DNA from: Rheinheimera riviphila
GTDB taxonomy: Bacteria; Pseudomonadota; Gammaproteobacteria; Enterobacterales; Alteromonadaceae
Assembly (NCBI RefSeq): GCF_004005945.1
Contig: NZ_SACS01000012.1
Span: 1 to 64,000, forward strand
DNA: 64,000 nucleotides
Direction: 5' to 3'
Numbering within the stretch: position 1 is the first letter of the stretch; every line of letters starts with the position of its first letter. A model generated the notes under the pieces. It was not told the DNA's origin. It did no database searches and saw only the letters and a list, made by a program, of their open reading frames with translations. Shown in pieces: positions 51,515 through 60,900 of this stretch. The position numbers and the translations under genes were made by a program.

Positions 51515-52153
51515 ATGACAACTTCTCAACCCAAAACCACTCACAGTGTTGAACACAAGACTGGAAGCAAAAAGTCGCTGTTCAAAGCAACCATTGTTGC
51601 GGTTGTTGTTGCTGCTGCGATCACCATCAGTTTTATTCTGCCGGCAGAATACGGCATCGACCCTACAGGCATTGGTAAACTCACCGGATTGACGGCAATC
51701 GCTGAAGCTGGCAGCGCTAAAACTGAAGCAGCAGCCGCTGAAATCACCGAAGTACCACCATCAGCTGCAACAGGCGGCAATTTACTTGCAGGCTCGAGTC
51801 TTAGTCCGGTGATTAAACAGCGCACTGAGCTCAAAAGTAAAACCATGGAATTGACGCTGGCGCCGGGTAAAGGTGCTGAACTCAAAGCCAAAATGGAGCA
51901 GGACCAGGCGGTGGTGTTCAGCTGGACGTCAAATGGACAACCGTTAATGGTTGATATGCACGGTGAAGCCGTGAATGCCAAAGCGGATGAATACACCAGT
52001 TATTGGCTGGAACGTGCGCAAAGTGCTGGCGGCGGTGCTTTTGTTGCGCCATTTGCCGGTACCCACGGCTGGTATTGGAAAAACAAGGGAACTGAACCGG
52101 TGACAGTCACCGTGACTATCCATGGTTTTTTTACCGATTTTTATCAACCTTAA
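51515..52153 (+). CDS. Transmembrane anchor protein of HupE cluster
   Basis: 212 residues from the ATG at 51515 with AAGGA 6 nt upstream (better than the adjacent GTG). One N-terminal membrane segment (ATIVAVVVAAAITISFILPA) and a periplasmic beta-rich domain (VIKQRTELKSKTMELTLAPG ... HGWYWKNKGTEPVTVTVTIHGF). The domain looks like a small beta-sandwich. Function unknown; proteins of this look accompany HupE in marine gammaproteobacteria, as far as I recall. Confidence 0.75.
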   Translation: MTTSQPKTTHSVEHKTGSKKSLFKATIVAVVVAAAITISFILPAEYGIDPTGIGKLTGLTAIAEAGSAKTEAAAAEITEVPPSAATGGNLLAGSSLSPVIKQRTELKSKTMELTLAPGKGAELKAKMEQDQAVVFSWTSNGQPLMVDMHGEAVNAKADEYTSYWLERAQSAGGGAFVAPFAGTHGWYWKNKGTEPVTVTVTIHGFFTDFYQP

Positions 52154-52188
52154 TTCACAAATAGTAATCACCAACAGGAAACACAATC

Positions 52189-52533
52189 ATGAAAAAACTG
52201 ACCGCATTTATTCTTGGCTTCAGCCTGACCCTGGCATCACCGCAGCTGCTTGCGCACAGTGACCATTCGGATGCCGAGCCAATCACCCATGACGAAGCAT
52301 CGACGAAATCGCAACAAGTGCTGGAAAAGCTGGTGAGCAGCAAGAAGTTGGCTGGTAGCTGGAGTCTGGCAAAAGCCAAAGACCTGAGCCCGAAAAAATC
52401 ACATCACGGTGATACGGTTTGGGTGGCCTTATTTGTGAATGCCGATGAAAAAGATGGCAACAAGCAACATCTTTACATCGTGCTGGATGAAGTCGGCAAT
52501 GTATTGTCGGCTGAGCATACCGAAAAGCTGTGA
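52189..52533 (+). CDS. Small exported protein, DUF6488-like
   Basis: 114 residues with signal peptide (MKKLTAFILGFSLTLASPQLLA) and an N-terminal mature HSDHSDAEPITHDE metal-binding-like stretch, then a PepSY-like fold (KKLAGSWSLAKAKDL ... HLYIVLDEVGNVLSAEH). RBS AGGAAA before the ATG. It ends the His-rich/HupE operon, with a terminator 45 bp after its stop. Assigned by resemblance and context. Confidence 0.72.
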   Translation: MKKLTAFILGFSLTLASPQLLAHSDHSDAEPITHDEASTKSQQVLEKLVSSKKLAGSWSLAKAKDLSPKKSHHGDTVWVALFVNADEKDGNKQHLYIVLDEVGNVLSAEHTEKL

Positions 52534-52577
52534 TCTAAAAGCTGCAAGCGAATAGTTGCAATGGATTGCGCTGATAC

Positions 52578-52611
52578 AAAAAACCGTCTGTTGGCTACCA
52601 GACGGTTTTTT
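52578..52611 (+). terminator. Intrinsic terminator after HupE operon
   Basis: AAAACCGTCTG / CAGACGGTTTT stem with an 8-nt loop and a run of six T. Strong, possibly bidirectional because the left flank is A-rich. Confidence 0.9.
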
Positions 52612-52633
52612 AAGGAGAACGATTAAAATTTGC

Positions 52634-52762
52634 TTACACTGGACGACGGCGTTGTAAGCCCAGTAACAACAGCGCGAGGCCTGTTAATGCCAGCGACACT
52701 GGCGCAGACACATCCGTCGTTGTTCCAGTCCGTTTCGGCACAGGTTCATCCGGTTGCTGCAC
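52634..52762 (-). pseudogene. Orphan C-terminal sorting-like tail (gene remnant)
   Basis: A minus-strand frame of 42 codons, opened only by a GTG right after a stop, ends in PVSLALTGLALLLLGLQRRRPV. Pro, a hydrophobic helix and an Arg cluster at the extreme C-terminus are the build of PEP-CTERM/GlyGly-CTERM-type sorting signals. The gene body is missing, so it is the 3' scar of a deleted surface-protein gene. No attached domain can be identified. Confidence 0.5.
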
Positions 52763-52856
52763 TCAAAAAGTAAGGCTTTTCAATGATCGGGAGTTTCGGT
52801 AACGTCATTATTCAATATTGGAGCAGTCGAATTTTAGTCAACCCGGAGAACATTAG

Positions 52857-53804
52857 ATGGATTGGTCATTATGGCCTAGCTTCACAGCTAGATTTAATAT
52901 GTGGACAGCATGGTGGCTTGGGGTGTGTTTGTTGGCCACAACCAGCGTCGGTGCTGCTAGCTACGAAGCACAATTGCTGCGGTTGAATTATCAAAGTCAG
53001 ATTGACCAAAGTAAGCGCCAATATCTGGTGTATCTACCAAAGGGCTACGCCAAAAATCCACAGCAGAAATGGCCTTTGTTACTGTTTTTGCATGGCAATG
53101 GCGAGCGCGGTAATGGTCTGGACGAATTGGATTACACCTTAGTCCACGGGCCCTTGTATGAAGCTTGGATCCAAAAACGCGATTTGCCTTTTATCATGCT
53201 GGTGCCGCAACTGCAGATGTTTAATATGGGTAGTTTGCCTTATATCGCGCAGCGGCAGAAATCGTCCATTCCGCAGCGACTACAAGAGGGAGTACCAGCA
53301 AGGCCGCAGCTGTTTGGCTCTGAGCAGCCGATCCGTCCGGCCAATAAAATTGTCGATATGAGCAAAGTTCAACCATTGCTGCCAGATGGTTGGGAGCGGG
53401 CAGAGCAGGATGTACTTTCCATGCTGAAAACTGTGCAGCAGCAGTATCGCGTCGACAACAACAGGTTATATCTATCAGGCATTAGTTATGGTGGTTTTGG
53501 TAGCTGGTATCTGGCCAGCAAACACCCGAATTTATTCGCCGCAGTGGCACCTGTCGTTGGTTGGGGACATCCGGATCTGATGGCGCCGATCGCCAAAGCA
53601 AAAACGCCGTTATGGGTGGTTGCCGCCGGACGCGATTCCGCCATCAACAAAGATTATTTTTATCCGGGCATCGAAACCCTGCGCCAACTTGGTCATACCA
53701 ATGTGCGTTTTAGCGTATTGGAGCAGGCAGAGCACGACGCCTGGCGACAAATTTACGCTGGATCGGACTTATTTGACTGGTTGCTGCAACAAAAACGGCC
53801 TTAA
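52857..53804 (+). CDS. Exported alpha/beta-hydrolase (carboxylesterase/PHB-depolymerase-like)
   Basis: 315 residues. Signal-like N-terminus (WTAWWLGVCLLATTSVGA); an in-frame ATG 14 codons later is an alternative start, but GGAG before 52857 favours this one. Hydrolase motifs: LLFLHGNGERGNGLDE (oxyanion region), LSGISYGGFGSWYLAS (nucleophile Ser) and VVAAGRDSAINKDYF / EQAEHDAWRQIY (Asp and His). Substrate unknown. Stand-alone gene. Confidence 0.85.
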   Translation: MDWSLWPSFTARFNMWTAWWLGVCLLATTSVGAASYEAQLLRLNYQSQIDQSKRQYLVYLPKGYAKNPQQKWPLLLFLHGNGERGNGLDELDYTLVHGPLYEAWIQKRDLPFIMLVPQLQMFNMGSLPYIAQRQKSSIPQRLQEGVPARPQLFGSEQPIRPANKIVDMSKVQPLLPDGWERAEQDVLSMLKTVQQQYRVDNNRLYLSGISYGGFGSWYLASKHPNLFAAVAPVVGWGHPDLMAPIAKAKTPLWVVAAGRDSAINKDYFYPGIETLRQLGHTNVRFSVLEQAEHDAWRQIYAGSDLFDWLLQQKRP

Positions 53805-53902
53805 CCGCAGATATTCGAGGTTATGTTGGTGGTAAATCTGTAGAATGCGGTTTTAAAAGCTCAACCAGCTTTCCCCATGAATAGATATCTGTTGGAATTT
53901 TG

Positions 53903-54214
53903 ATGAAAAAGACAATCGCTTTAACTCACCCGAAACTGAAACCTGCGCGTTTGGCGGACGCTATTAAGTATGACATTAAAAAGTACTTAAACCGCGAGCG
54001 TCGCAAGCCGCTACCAGCAGGTGGGGATTACTGGACATTCGATTGTCGCTTTGGCGCTACCGAAGAATTAGCGGTAAAAATCTTTACTTCTGAGATCAAT
54101 AAACATATTGATGCTGCTATCGAGCAAGAACTGCCGCAGTGTTATGTCGAAATTCTGGCCAGAGCAGGCCAGCATCAACCAAAAATGGATGATGCAGACG
54201 GTGATGACGCTTAA
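53903..54214 (+). CDS. DUF6172-like small protein
   Basis: 103 residues from the ATG at 53903. Strongly like the conserved DUF6172 family in the blocks KKTIALTHPKLKPARLADAI, KKYLNRERRKPLPAGGDYW and EINKHIDAAIEQ. No catalytic motif and no signal; a cytoplasmic basic protein of unknown role. Monocistronic with a hairpin after it. Confidence 0.78.
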   Translation: MKKTIALTHPKLKPARLADAIKYDIKKYLNRERRKPLPAGGDYWTFDCRFGATEELAVKIFTSEINKHIDAAIEQELPQCYVEILARAGQHQPKMDDADGDDA

Positions 54215-54230
54215 GCTATAAAAGGTCAGG

Positions 54231-54254
54231 ATGCTTATCCTTAGGGGTAAGCAT
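54231..54254 (+). terminator. Hairpin after the DUF6172-like gene
   Basis: ATGCTTATCC / GGGGTAAGCAT folds with a 7-bp stem plus two CC-GG pairs. The following TTTGATTG is a weak T-tract, so termination efficiency is uncertain. Confidence 0.5.
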
Positions 54255-54404
54255 TTGATTGCAGAAACCGCCTTTTGATGTCAATTTTGATGTAATAGCT
54301 GCCTGAAATTCACACAATCACAAGCATTTCTCCCTTCTGCTGCCAAAATACTGTATATTCCGCCCCTTATTTTTTGACTGTAGCAAATCTACAGAGGAAC
54401 TCTT

Positions 54405-55784
54405 ATGCAATTTTCGTCTTTAGATTTAGCACCAGACTTATTACGAGCGCTGGTCGCTTGTGGCTACAGCACTATGACACCGGTTCAGGAACAGGCAATC
54501 GTGCCAGCCCGACGCGGTAAAGATTTACAAGTGACAGCGCAGACCGGTACCGGTAAAACTGCCGCGTTTACCATCCCGTTGTTACAACGGATGCTGGATA
54601 AACCAGCGCCAAGGGTCGAGCGCCGCCCACGCACGTTAATCCTGACCCCAACCCGCGAGTTAGCGGAGCAAATTGCCGAAGCCGTTGCCGGTTACGCGCA
54701 ATTTGTCGACATCAAGGCCACTGCTTTATATGGCGGTGTGAAAATGGGTGGTCAGGCCAACAAATTAACCGCTGGTGTGGATATTGTGATCAGCACCCCA
54801 GGCCGGTTGCTGGAACATATGGCACTTGGCAACGTTATTCTCAGTGATGTTGAATATGTGGTACTGGACGAAGCGGATCGCATGCTCGATATGGGCTTTA
54901 GCGCCGATGTGCTGAAGTTACTACAAATGACTTCCAATGCACGGCAGACCTTGTTGTTTTCGGCAACAACGTCGCCAGCAGTCAATGAGCTGTCGCACAA
55001 AATTCTGAAAAACCACCAGCAAATCCGGGTCGCCAAGGTCAACAGCACCGCAGATACGGTGAACCATGTGGTTTATCCGGTCGAAGAAAGCCGCAAAATC
55101 GAATTATTTGAAAAGTTACTGGCAGAGAAAAACTGGTTTCAGGTGCTGGTTTTCACCAGTACCAAAGAGCAAGCCGATCAGTTATTGGCAGGATTGCAAC
55201 AGCGTAAAATTAATGCCGCTGTTTGTCATGGTGATAAAAGCCAGGGCGCGCGTCGTCGGGCTATTGCTGAATTTAAGTCCGCTAAACTGCAAGTGCTGAT
55301 CGCCACTGAAGTCGCCGCCCGTGGCTTGGATATTCAGGGGCTGGATTATGTGGTGAACTTTAATCTGCCTTATTTACCTGAAGATTACGTGCACCGCATC
55401 GGCCGCACCGGTCGCGCAGGCGCCACCGGTAACGCAATTTCTTTTGTTAGCCGTGAAGAAGAGCAGACATTAGAGCGTATTCAAAAGTTAATTGGTGGCA
55501 AAATCGAACGCATCATCACACCGGGTTTTGAAGTCAGTAACCGGGTATCTTTGCTGAAAAGTATTTCACGCAAGGTATTGTCGGGTCGTTCGAACAAAGC
55601 CAGTGAAACCTTGATTGATTTGGACAGTACAGGTCAGCCACAGCCAAAGGGTAAACCACGTCGCGCAAAACCAGCTGATACAGCTACTACCACTAAAGCT
55701 GCCCCTAAAAATGTGCACCTGAAAAAAACCAACGTTGCAAAAAATACCGGTTCTAGCAGCAGTGGCGGCCGTGGCAAGCGCTGA
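54405..55784 (+). CDS. DEAD-box RNA helicase, RhlE-like
   Basis: 459 residues. All core motifs: Q motif (TPVQEQAI), I AQTGTGKTAAF, Ia PTRELAEQ, GG region, II VLDEADRMLDMGF, III SATTSPAV, IV VFTSTKEQ, V ATEVAARGLDIQGLD and VI HRIGRTGRAG. The C-terminal basic tail (from about 395) is rich in Lys/Arg/Pro/Gly and probably binds RNA. RhlE-type helicases remodel rRNA and mRNA, often at low temperature. RBS AGAGGA upstream. Confidence 0.93.
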   Translation: MQFSSLDLAPDLLRALVACGYSTMTPVQEQAIVPARRGKDLQVTAQTGTGKTAAFTIPLLQRMLDKPAPRVERRPRTLILTPTRELAEQIAEAVAGYAQFVDIKATALYGGVKMGGQANKLTAGVDIVISTPGRLLEHMALGNVILSDVEYVVLDEADRMLDMGFSADVLKLLQMTSNARQTLLFSATTSPAVNELSHKILKNHQQIRVAKVNSTADTVNHVVYPVEESRKIELFEKLLAEKNWFQVLVFTSTKEQADQLLAGLQQRKINAAVCHGDKSQGARRRAIAEFKSAKLQVLIATEVAARGLDIQGLDYVVNFNLPYLPEDYVHRIGRTGRAGATGNAISFVSREEEQTLERIQKLIGGKIERIITPGFEVSNRVSLLKSISRKVLSGRSNKASETLIDLDSTGQPQPKGKPRRAKPADTATTTKAAPKNVHLKKTNVAKNTGSSSSGGRGKR

Positions 55785-55815
55785 TCTGTCCGCTTCATAA
55801 GCAGTATGTCATGCT

Positions 55816-55843
55816 TGGCTAAACCTCGTTGCGGGTTTAGCCA
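55816..55843. terminator. Hairpin after the helicase gene
   Basis: TGGCTAAACC / GGTTTAGCCA, 10-bp perfect stem with an 8-nt loop, 32 bp after the stop. No T-run follows, so it is either a weak terminator or an mRNA-stabilising hairpin. Confidence 0.55.
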
Positions 55844-55880
55844 GGAGCTAATTCAAACTCTGGGGCGCTATGTATATCAG

Positions 55881-55909
55881 GTGACGCTGATTCATTTCAA
55901 CGCTATACT
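55881..55909 (+). promoter_or_regulatory. Sigma-70-like promoter of the Fic antitoxin-toxin pair
   Basis: GTGACG (-35, 55881-55886), 17-bp spacer, TATACT (-10, 55904-55909). The antitoxin start codon is 23 bp downstream of the -10. Confidence 0.6.
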
Positions 55910-55932
55910 CGGCACTTGTACGGAGGAAACTA

Positions 55933-56112
55933 ATGGCAACATCTACTATGAATTCACCGAGCAAGTCACCGAGAAAGTCACTGAACGATGAACCCCGGTT
56001 CACGCCAAATATGGACAATTACCGGACCAGCCTGGCCTATGAAGGGTTAGCACTGAAAAAAAATACTGAACCGAAAAGTATTGCCGATTTAAAACGCAAA
56101 TATGCCCAATAG
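55933..56112 (+). CDS. Fic antitoxin, class I (VbhA/YhfG-type), 59 aa
   Basis: A 59-residue frame with GGAGG 6 nt before the ATG. It contains TSLAYEGLAL, an exact match to the antitoxin inhibitory motif (S/T)xxxE(G/N) (Ser-Leu-Ala-Tyr-Glu-Gly), whose Glu blocks the Fic ATP site. It lies 15 bp before the Fic gene, as class I antitoxins do. Other residues are low-complexity basic, ending DLKRKYAQ. Short enough to be missed by automatic calling. Confidence 0.8.
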   Translation: MATSTMNSPSKSPRKSLNDEPRFTPNMDNYRTSLAYEGLALKKNTEPKSIADLKRKYAQ

Positions 56113-56127
56113 GCCCAATACACAGCT

Positions 56128-56727
56128 ATGCCCGATAAATATGGCGTATTGCAGGACAAGTATTGTTACCCTGACACAGATGTATTAATCAATCTGCTGA
56201 ATATCCGTGACGCAGACTTGCTGGCGGAAGCCGAAGCTGAAATCACCGCAGTACGTTATCAAACCTACCTTTCCTCCGTTCGGCCTCTACACGATTTTAC
56301 TTTTGAACACCTGCAGTTCCTGCATATCCATTTATTTCAGGATCTCTACAGCTGGGCAGGCAAGGTGCGCGATGTCGATTTGGCAAAAGGAACCACCAGA
56401 TTTTGTACCTGCGGCCGGGTTGAGGCTGAAGCACGAAAATGGTTTAAACAATTGGCGGCTTTAGCTCAGATCGGATCGCAGGAAGAATTGGTCGAAACAG
56501 TTGCGGATTTGTTCTGCGAATTAAATATAATCCACCCATTTCGCGACGGCAACGGCCGAACCCAGCGCTTCTTCTTTGAAGAATTACTTTTTGCTCTGGG
56601 ATACGATTTGACGTGGCCTGAAATATCGCAACAAGACTGGGTTAATGCCAACATCTCCGGAGTGGAGCTTGATCTGGCGCCACTGATCACGATTTTTCGG
56701 CAGGCGATAGCGCCGAGTCGCGAATAA
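56128..56727 (+). CDS. fic: Fic family AMP-transferase (toxin)
   Basis: 199 residues. The catalytic motif is IIHPFRDGNGRTQRFF (HPFx(D/E)GNGRxxR, His at about 136). Flap and lid regions RFCTCGRVEAEARKW and the FxxLHxxLFQDLYSWAG helix fit bacterial Fic. These enzymes transfer AMP to proteins such as gyrase and topoisomerase IV. No inhibitory helix of its own is evident, agreeing with an external class I antitoxin immediately upstream. Weak RBS, so translation may be coupled to the antitoxin. Confidence 0.92.
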   Translation: MPDKYGVLQDKYCYPDTDVLINLLNIRDADLLAEAEAEITAVRYQTYLSSVRPLHDFTFEHLQFLHIHLFQDLYSWAGKVRDVDLAKGTTRFCTCGRVEAEARKWFKQLAALAQIGSQEELVETVADLFCELNIIHPFRDGNGRTQRFFFEELLFALGYDLTWPEISQQDWVNANISGVELDLAPLITIFRQAIAPSRE

Positions 56728-56864
56728 CTGAAGTTGCTGTTCAAAGCAAAAAGCTGATTTCGATTCTTACTGAATTGCAGATAAAAAAAACCGACGTTAA
56801 GTCTAATGCCGATCAGATAAGCACTTTTCAGATCGGTTGACCGATCCAGCGACTGATGTATAAA

Positions 56865-56898
56865 GGCCTGCAACAGAAATGTCGCAGGCCCTTTTTTT
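56865..56898 (+). terminator. Intrinsic terminator inside the IS4 remnant
   Basis: GGCCTGC / GCAGGCC with a 12-nt loop and seven T. It lies directly before the transposase start, a common arrangement that blocks read-through from outside, and would also end the Fic transcript. Confidence 0.85.
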
Positions 56899-57227
56899 AT
56901 GCAATTAGCTACCGCTTTAACCCTTGCTAACCGTTATTTCCCGAACATCGAAGCCGGTGCGCTTCAGCAATTATTGCCAGAAGAGTTCATCAGCCAATGC
57001 CTGCAGGACGTAGGGGGTGCAACTGTCCGACGCCGTTGTACTGGGGCGAAGATGTCTGGAGCATTGCCGATAAAATGCAAATTGCGTTACCCGGACGACG
57101 GGAATTGGTTGCACCAAGTGCCGTCGTACAAGGTAGGCAGCGCTTAGGCTTTGAAGCAATGCAGCAAGTATTTCATCAAACCCAGCGACTCTGGCATCAG
57201 GATGCTGAACATCCGCGCTGGAACTAA
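56899..57227 (+). pseudogene. IS4-family transposase, N-terminal fragment with frameshift
   Basis: The ATG at 56899 opens MQLATALTLANRYFPNIEAG ... LQDVGGATVRRR, the N-terminal IS4 domain. The original frame then loses homology, while a second frame continues from about 57045 with EDVWSIADKMQIALPGRRELVAPSAVVQ and then QRLGFEAMQQVFHQTQRLW up to the stop at 57227. So there is a small deletion or frameshift near 57040 and everything past the N-terminal region is gone, including the catalytic DDE residues. Confidence 0.75.
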
Positions 57228-57439
57228 ACCAAGCCAGCCAGGAATTAAAAAATGGCTGGCCGGGTTTAGAAAAATGAACCACCTGAGTAGTGAAACTCTG
57301 GCAATTACCGAAAAATACGCGGTTTTCCGAAATAAATTCAGGCTAGAAATTTTCTGTTTTTGGTATTTATTTGGATGTAGTCAAAGGGCTTTAACACCAG
57401 ACTTATGGTCAGCGTAAAATTTATTGAATTGGCTTGGGT

Positions 57440-57675
57440 TAAAGTTTGGTTTGGGCCCTTTCGACATTAACTCTTACCAAAATATGGTAGTGGTTCATCA
57501 TCACGGCATAAGAAGTCTCATCAATTGCAAACATCCCTGTTAACAATCGCAAGCGCTCGACAATCCATTCCCGCCGAATTTCACCGCATAAAAATGAGCG
57601 GCGCACACAGCGGTAAGTGAAGTGATAAAACTGCGTTTAGCCGAGGGCGATTTGTTTGTTTCGAGGCCTTGGCAT
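57440..57675 (-). pseudogene. Decayed second RAYT (IS200-like transposase) fragment
   Basis: From an ATG at 57675 the minus strand reads MPRPRNKQIALG, a stop codon, then FYHFTYRCVRRSFLCGEI ... ETSYAVMMNHYHILVRV, the HUH core (NHYH) of a Y1 transposase. The blocks VRRSFLCG and SYAVMMNHYH align with VRRTFLCG and SYAIMPNHYH of the intact RAYT at 736. The C-terminal half with the catalytic region is missing. A nonsense codon early on makes it non-functional. Confidence 0.85.
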
Positions 57676-57900
57676 GATGTCATCGTGACAATTTTTCCAT
57701 GATCCTCAACTTCCGTTGCAAAAATGCTAACAATCAAGGGGCAGCTCAATCTGAAAAGTGGCTGTCCAGCTCAAAAAACCATAAACTTTAAAAATATTTA
57801 ATAAATATCAACATTATCGCTAAACAAATGCCGAAAGCGCTGGATGTAAAAGTAAACAACGAATGAATTTAGATTTACTAAACATTTTCAGGGGTTAAAC

Positions 57901-60900
57901 ATGTCAGCAGTAATCAGTGGATCAGGTCTCGGTTTATTCCAATCCAATCTTACTTCAGGGATTGGTGCATTTGGCAACGCAGCATTAGGACAGGCAAAAG
58001 AGCAGGTCTATGTAAATGCAGCGACTGGTAGTTTAGTGGTTCAAAATAGTGACGAAGCTTTAACTGGCCTAGGTCTTGGTTTTTCGATGTTACGCACTTA
58101 CAACAGTGCGGCAGGGTTTGATGGTGACAACGATGACCAATGGCGTCTTGGCTACCTAAGCACAATAAGCCTGGTCGGTGAAGAATATAAGCGGGTTACT
58201 GCTGACGGTTTTGTACAAACCTTTCGTAAAGACGGCCTTGGCAATTATGTCAGTTTTGAAGGGGCCGCAAGTGCTGACCGTTTAACAATTGTCTCTGCAA
58301 GTGAAGTCTATGTAACCAGCGAAGGTGGTATTCGTGAGACCTATCGCGACGGTAAACTGACCGATCGCACCACGCCAGTTGGCGGGTATAGTGTGGTTTA
58401 TAACAGTGGCAAACCTGAACGTATTATCCAGCGGCTCACTAACAGCCTGACTGACGAAACGTTAATTCAATATTACGGTTCGACCGATGCTGCAGCGGGC
58501 TTAATAAAATCAATTCAAACCAGCAGTGCGACCGGTCTACAAAGTCGAGTTGAGTATCGCTACGACACAGCAAAACGTCTGCAGTACGTATTAATCGATA
58601 AAACCCCGCAACTGGCCAGTGATAACAACGCCACATTTACCAGTGATAGCAATCGCTTTGTGATCCAATATGGCTATGCGGATGCGACTTCAAAACGCCT
58701 GACCAGCATCAAACAATCTCAAGGTAACAACACCAACTCTTCGGCAGATAATAAAGTCGAACTTGCGGTCACTTATTATGCCGACACCGAAGCTGAACAT
58801 ATGCGCGGTCGGGTACAAACGCTAACGCAAGGGCTTTATAGTACAAGCTTTACCTATATTGATGCCAACAAAACTCGGGTCACCCAAGGCAGTCAAACCG
58901 TTGATTACGAATTCGATGCCAATGAGCGTTTAGTCAACGTCAGTTATGATCTCAAAGGCGGAGCAAGTGCTAGCGCTTATACCTACAACGGCAACGGTCA
59001 ACTGGAAACTATTACCGACAGCCTTGGTCAGGTCACTCGGTATACCTATGATATCTCGGGTAATTTAGTTTCTATTACCGCGCCAGGGTTCGCGGCTAAT
59101 AATAGGACCTACAATAGTCAAAATCAGCTGCAAACTGAGCAGATTGGTTCGGCAATAAAACGTTATGTGTATGACAGCACAGGCCAATTTTTGCGCTTTG
59201 CGCTGGGTGCTGATGGCAGTGTCAGTGAATTCCGCTACAACGCGCTTAACCAACAAGTACAGCAACGGGTTTACCACGGTAAAACTGTTAGTCTGGCCGG
59301 ATTATCGGCAACGCAAATTCCTACGCTTGCGACGATGGAGTCTTGGGTCAGCACTTTAGCTGATAAAACAGCGCAACAACTGACCGAGTTTGAATACGAT
59401 ATTCGCGGCAATCTCAGCAAACGTCGTCAATTTAGCGCCATTGACAATACCGGCAATGGCAGTGGTGACGTCAGTACTTGGCTGTATTTATACGATTTTC
59501 GCGGTCAACTTTTACAAGAAACCAAACCGCTTGGCAGTGGCACCTCTGCAGCCTTCGATGAAACAGTCACCTATTCCTACGATGGTTTGGGCCGTGTGTT
59601 GACGCGGGTTGATGCGCAAAACAACAGCACCAACTTTGTGTTTAACGATGGAAATCGCACTATGGAAGTGCGCTACGACAACGGCAAAGTTGAACGGAGT
59701 ACCTACGATAAAAGTGGTCAGATCACCACAGTTCGTACCGAAGATGCCTTTAATGGCTCGGCATCCCTTGGTGATGTGACCTACCTGTATGATGACGCCG
59801 GACGTCAAGTCGCTGAGCGCGATCAGCATGGCCAATGGGTCTACCGGTTCTTCGAAGAAAATGGCGCAATAGCGGCAGATGTTGGCAAGGGCGGTGAAGC
59901 CCGTCGTTATTATTACGACAAAGCCGGGCGATTAATCAAAACAGTCGAATTCAGTGGTTGGGGCATGAGCCGAAGCGGCTGGATTGTCAGCAACAAACTC
60001 AATTACACCCTAGCGGCGTTAGACGTGGTGTTAGATGGTCGTTTAACTTCAGATCCTGCTCGCCGTGAGTCGATGGTTATCTATAAAGATAATCGTAAGC
60101 AATTCGATATTGATGCCGCAGGGTATGTGACTGAGTATCGCTACACTGTCGATGGCCAGTTACAGAACATGCACCGTTATGCCACCGCAGCAACTCCAGC
60201 AGAAATTGGCGCACAATTGGTTGGGTTTAATACCAATGGCGTGCTTGCGGCGCAAATTATCTACGGTTACGACATCACCGGGCGCTTAAAAACCGAAACC
60301 AATGGTGAAGGTTATCGCACTGAGTATCATTACGATGTTGCCGGTCGGAAAATCGCGACCACGCAATACGTGAAAAAAGTAGTAAATGACGCTGTAACGG
60401 CATCCCCAGGTGACGACCGCGTCGAGCATTGGCGCTACGACGCACAAGGTCGGGTTGTTGCCAGCGTTACCGCCGATGGCGTTGTTCGTCGTTTTCAATA
60501 TGACGTCAATGGCCAGCTTCTGCAGCAAGATCAATACGCCACTACGGTCCGTAATTTAGCTATCGGCGCGCAACTGACGCTGCCGGGTGGCGCTGTGCGC
60601 AGCACAACTTACACCTACGACGGTAACGGCCGAGTGTTAACTGAAACAGCGCCAGATGGCATTACTTTGGCCTATCGCTACGATGCTGTTGGTAATTTGA
60701 TCGAAAAATGGCAAGGGCTCGCTCAAGCGGGCGCTAATCGCGCCGCGTCACAAAGCCGTGCTGTGCTTAGTGAAACCTTCGTCAACGGTGAAAGCAATAA
60801 GCTGATTAAATCTGTATCAGCGGGTTCAACCGACCAAGTATTCGCCGAGAGTGATCGTATGGTGTTATCCCGCCAGACTGCGGCGGCTGGCATCAGCGCC

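Larger units (their letters stand above)
56804..57269 (+). mobile_element. IS4-family insertion sequence remnant (left end plus decayed transposase)
   Basis: TAATGCCGATCAGATAAG at 56804 resembles the terminal sequence I recall for IS4-family elements, followed by a terminator-like hairpin and a transposase start. Only about 110 transposase codons remain and no right end is visible, so it is a truncated relic. A hairpin (CTAAACC-AA-GCCAGCCA / TGGCTGGC-C-GGGTTTAG, 57224-57269) closes it. Boundaries are approximate. Confidence 0.55.

Noticed and set aside
57151-57417. An 88-codon + strand frame after the IS4 remnant
   Set aside because: It starts inside the transposase fragment in another frame, crosses a hairpin and shows no homology by eye.
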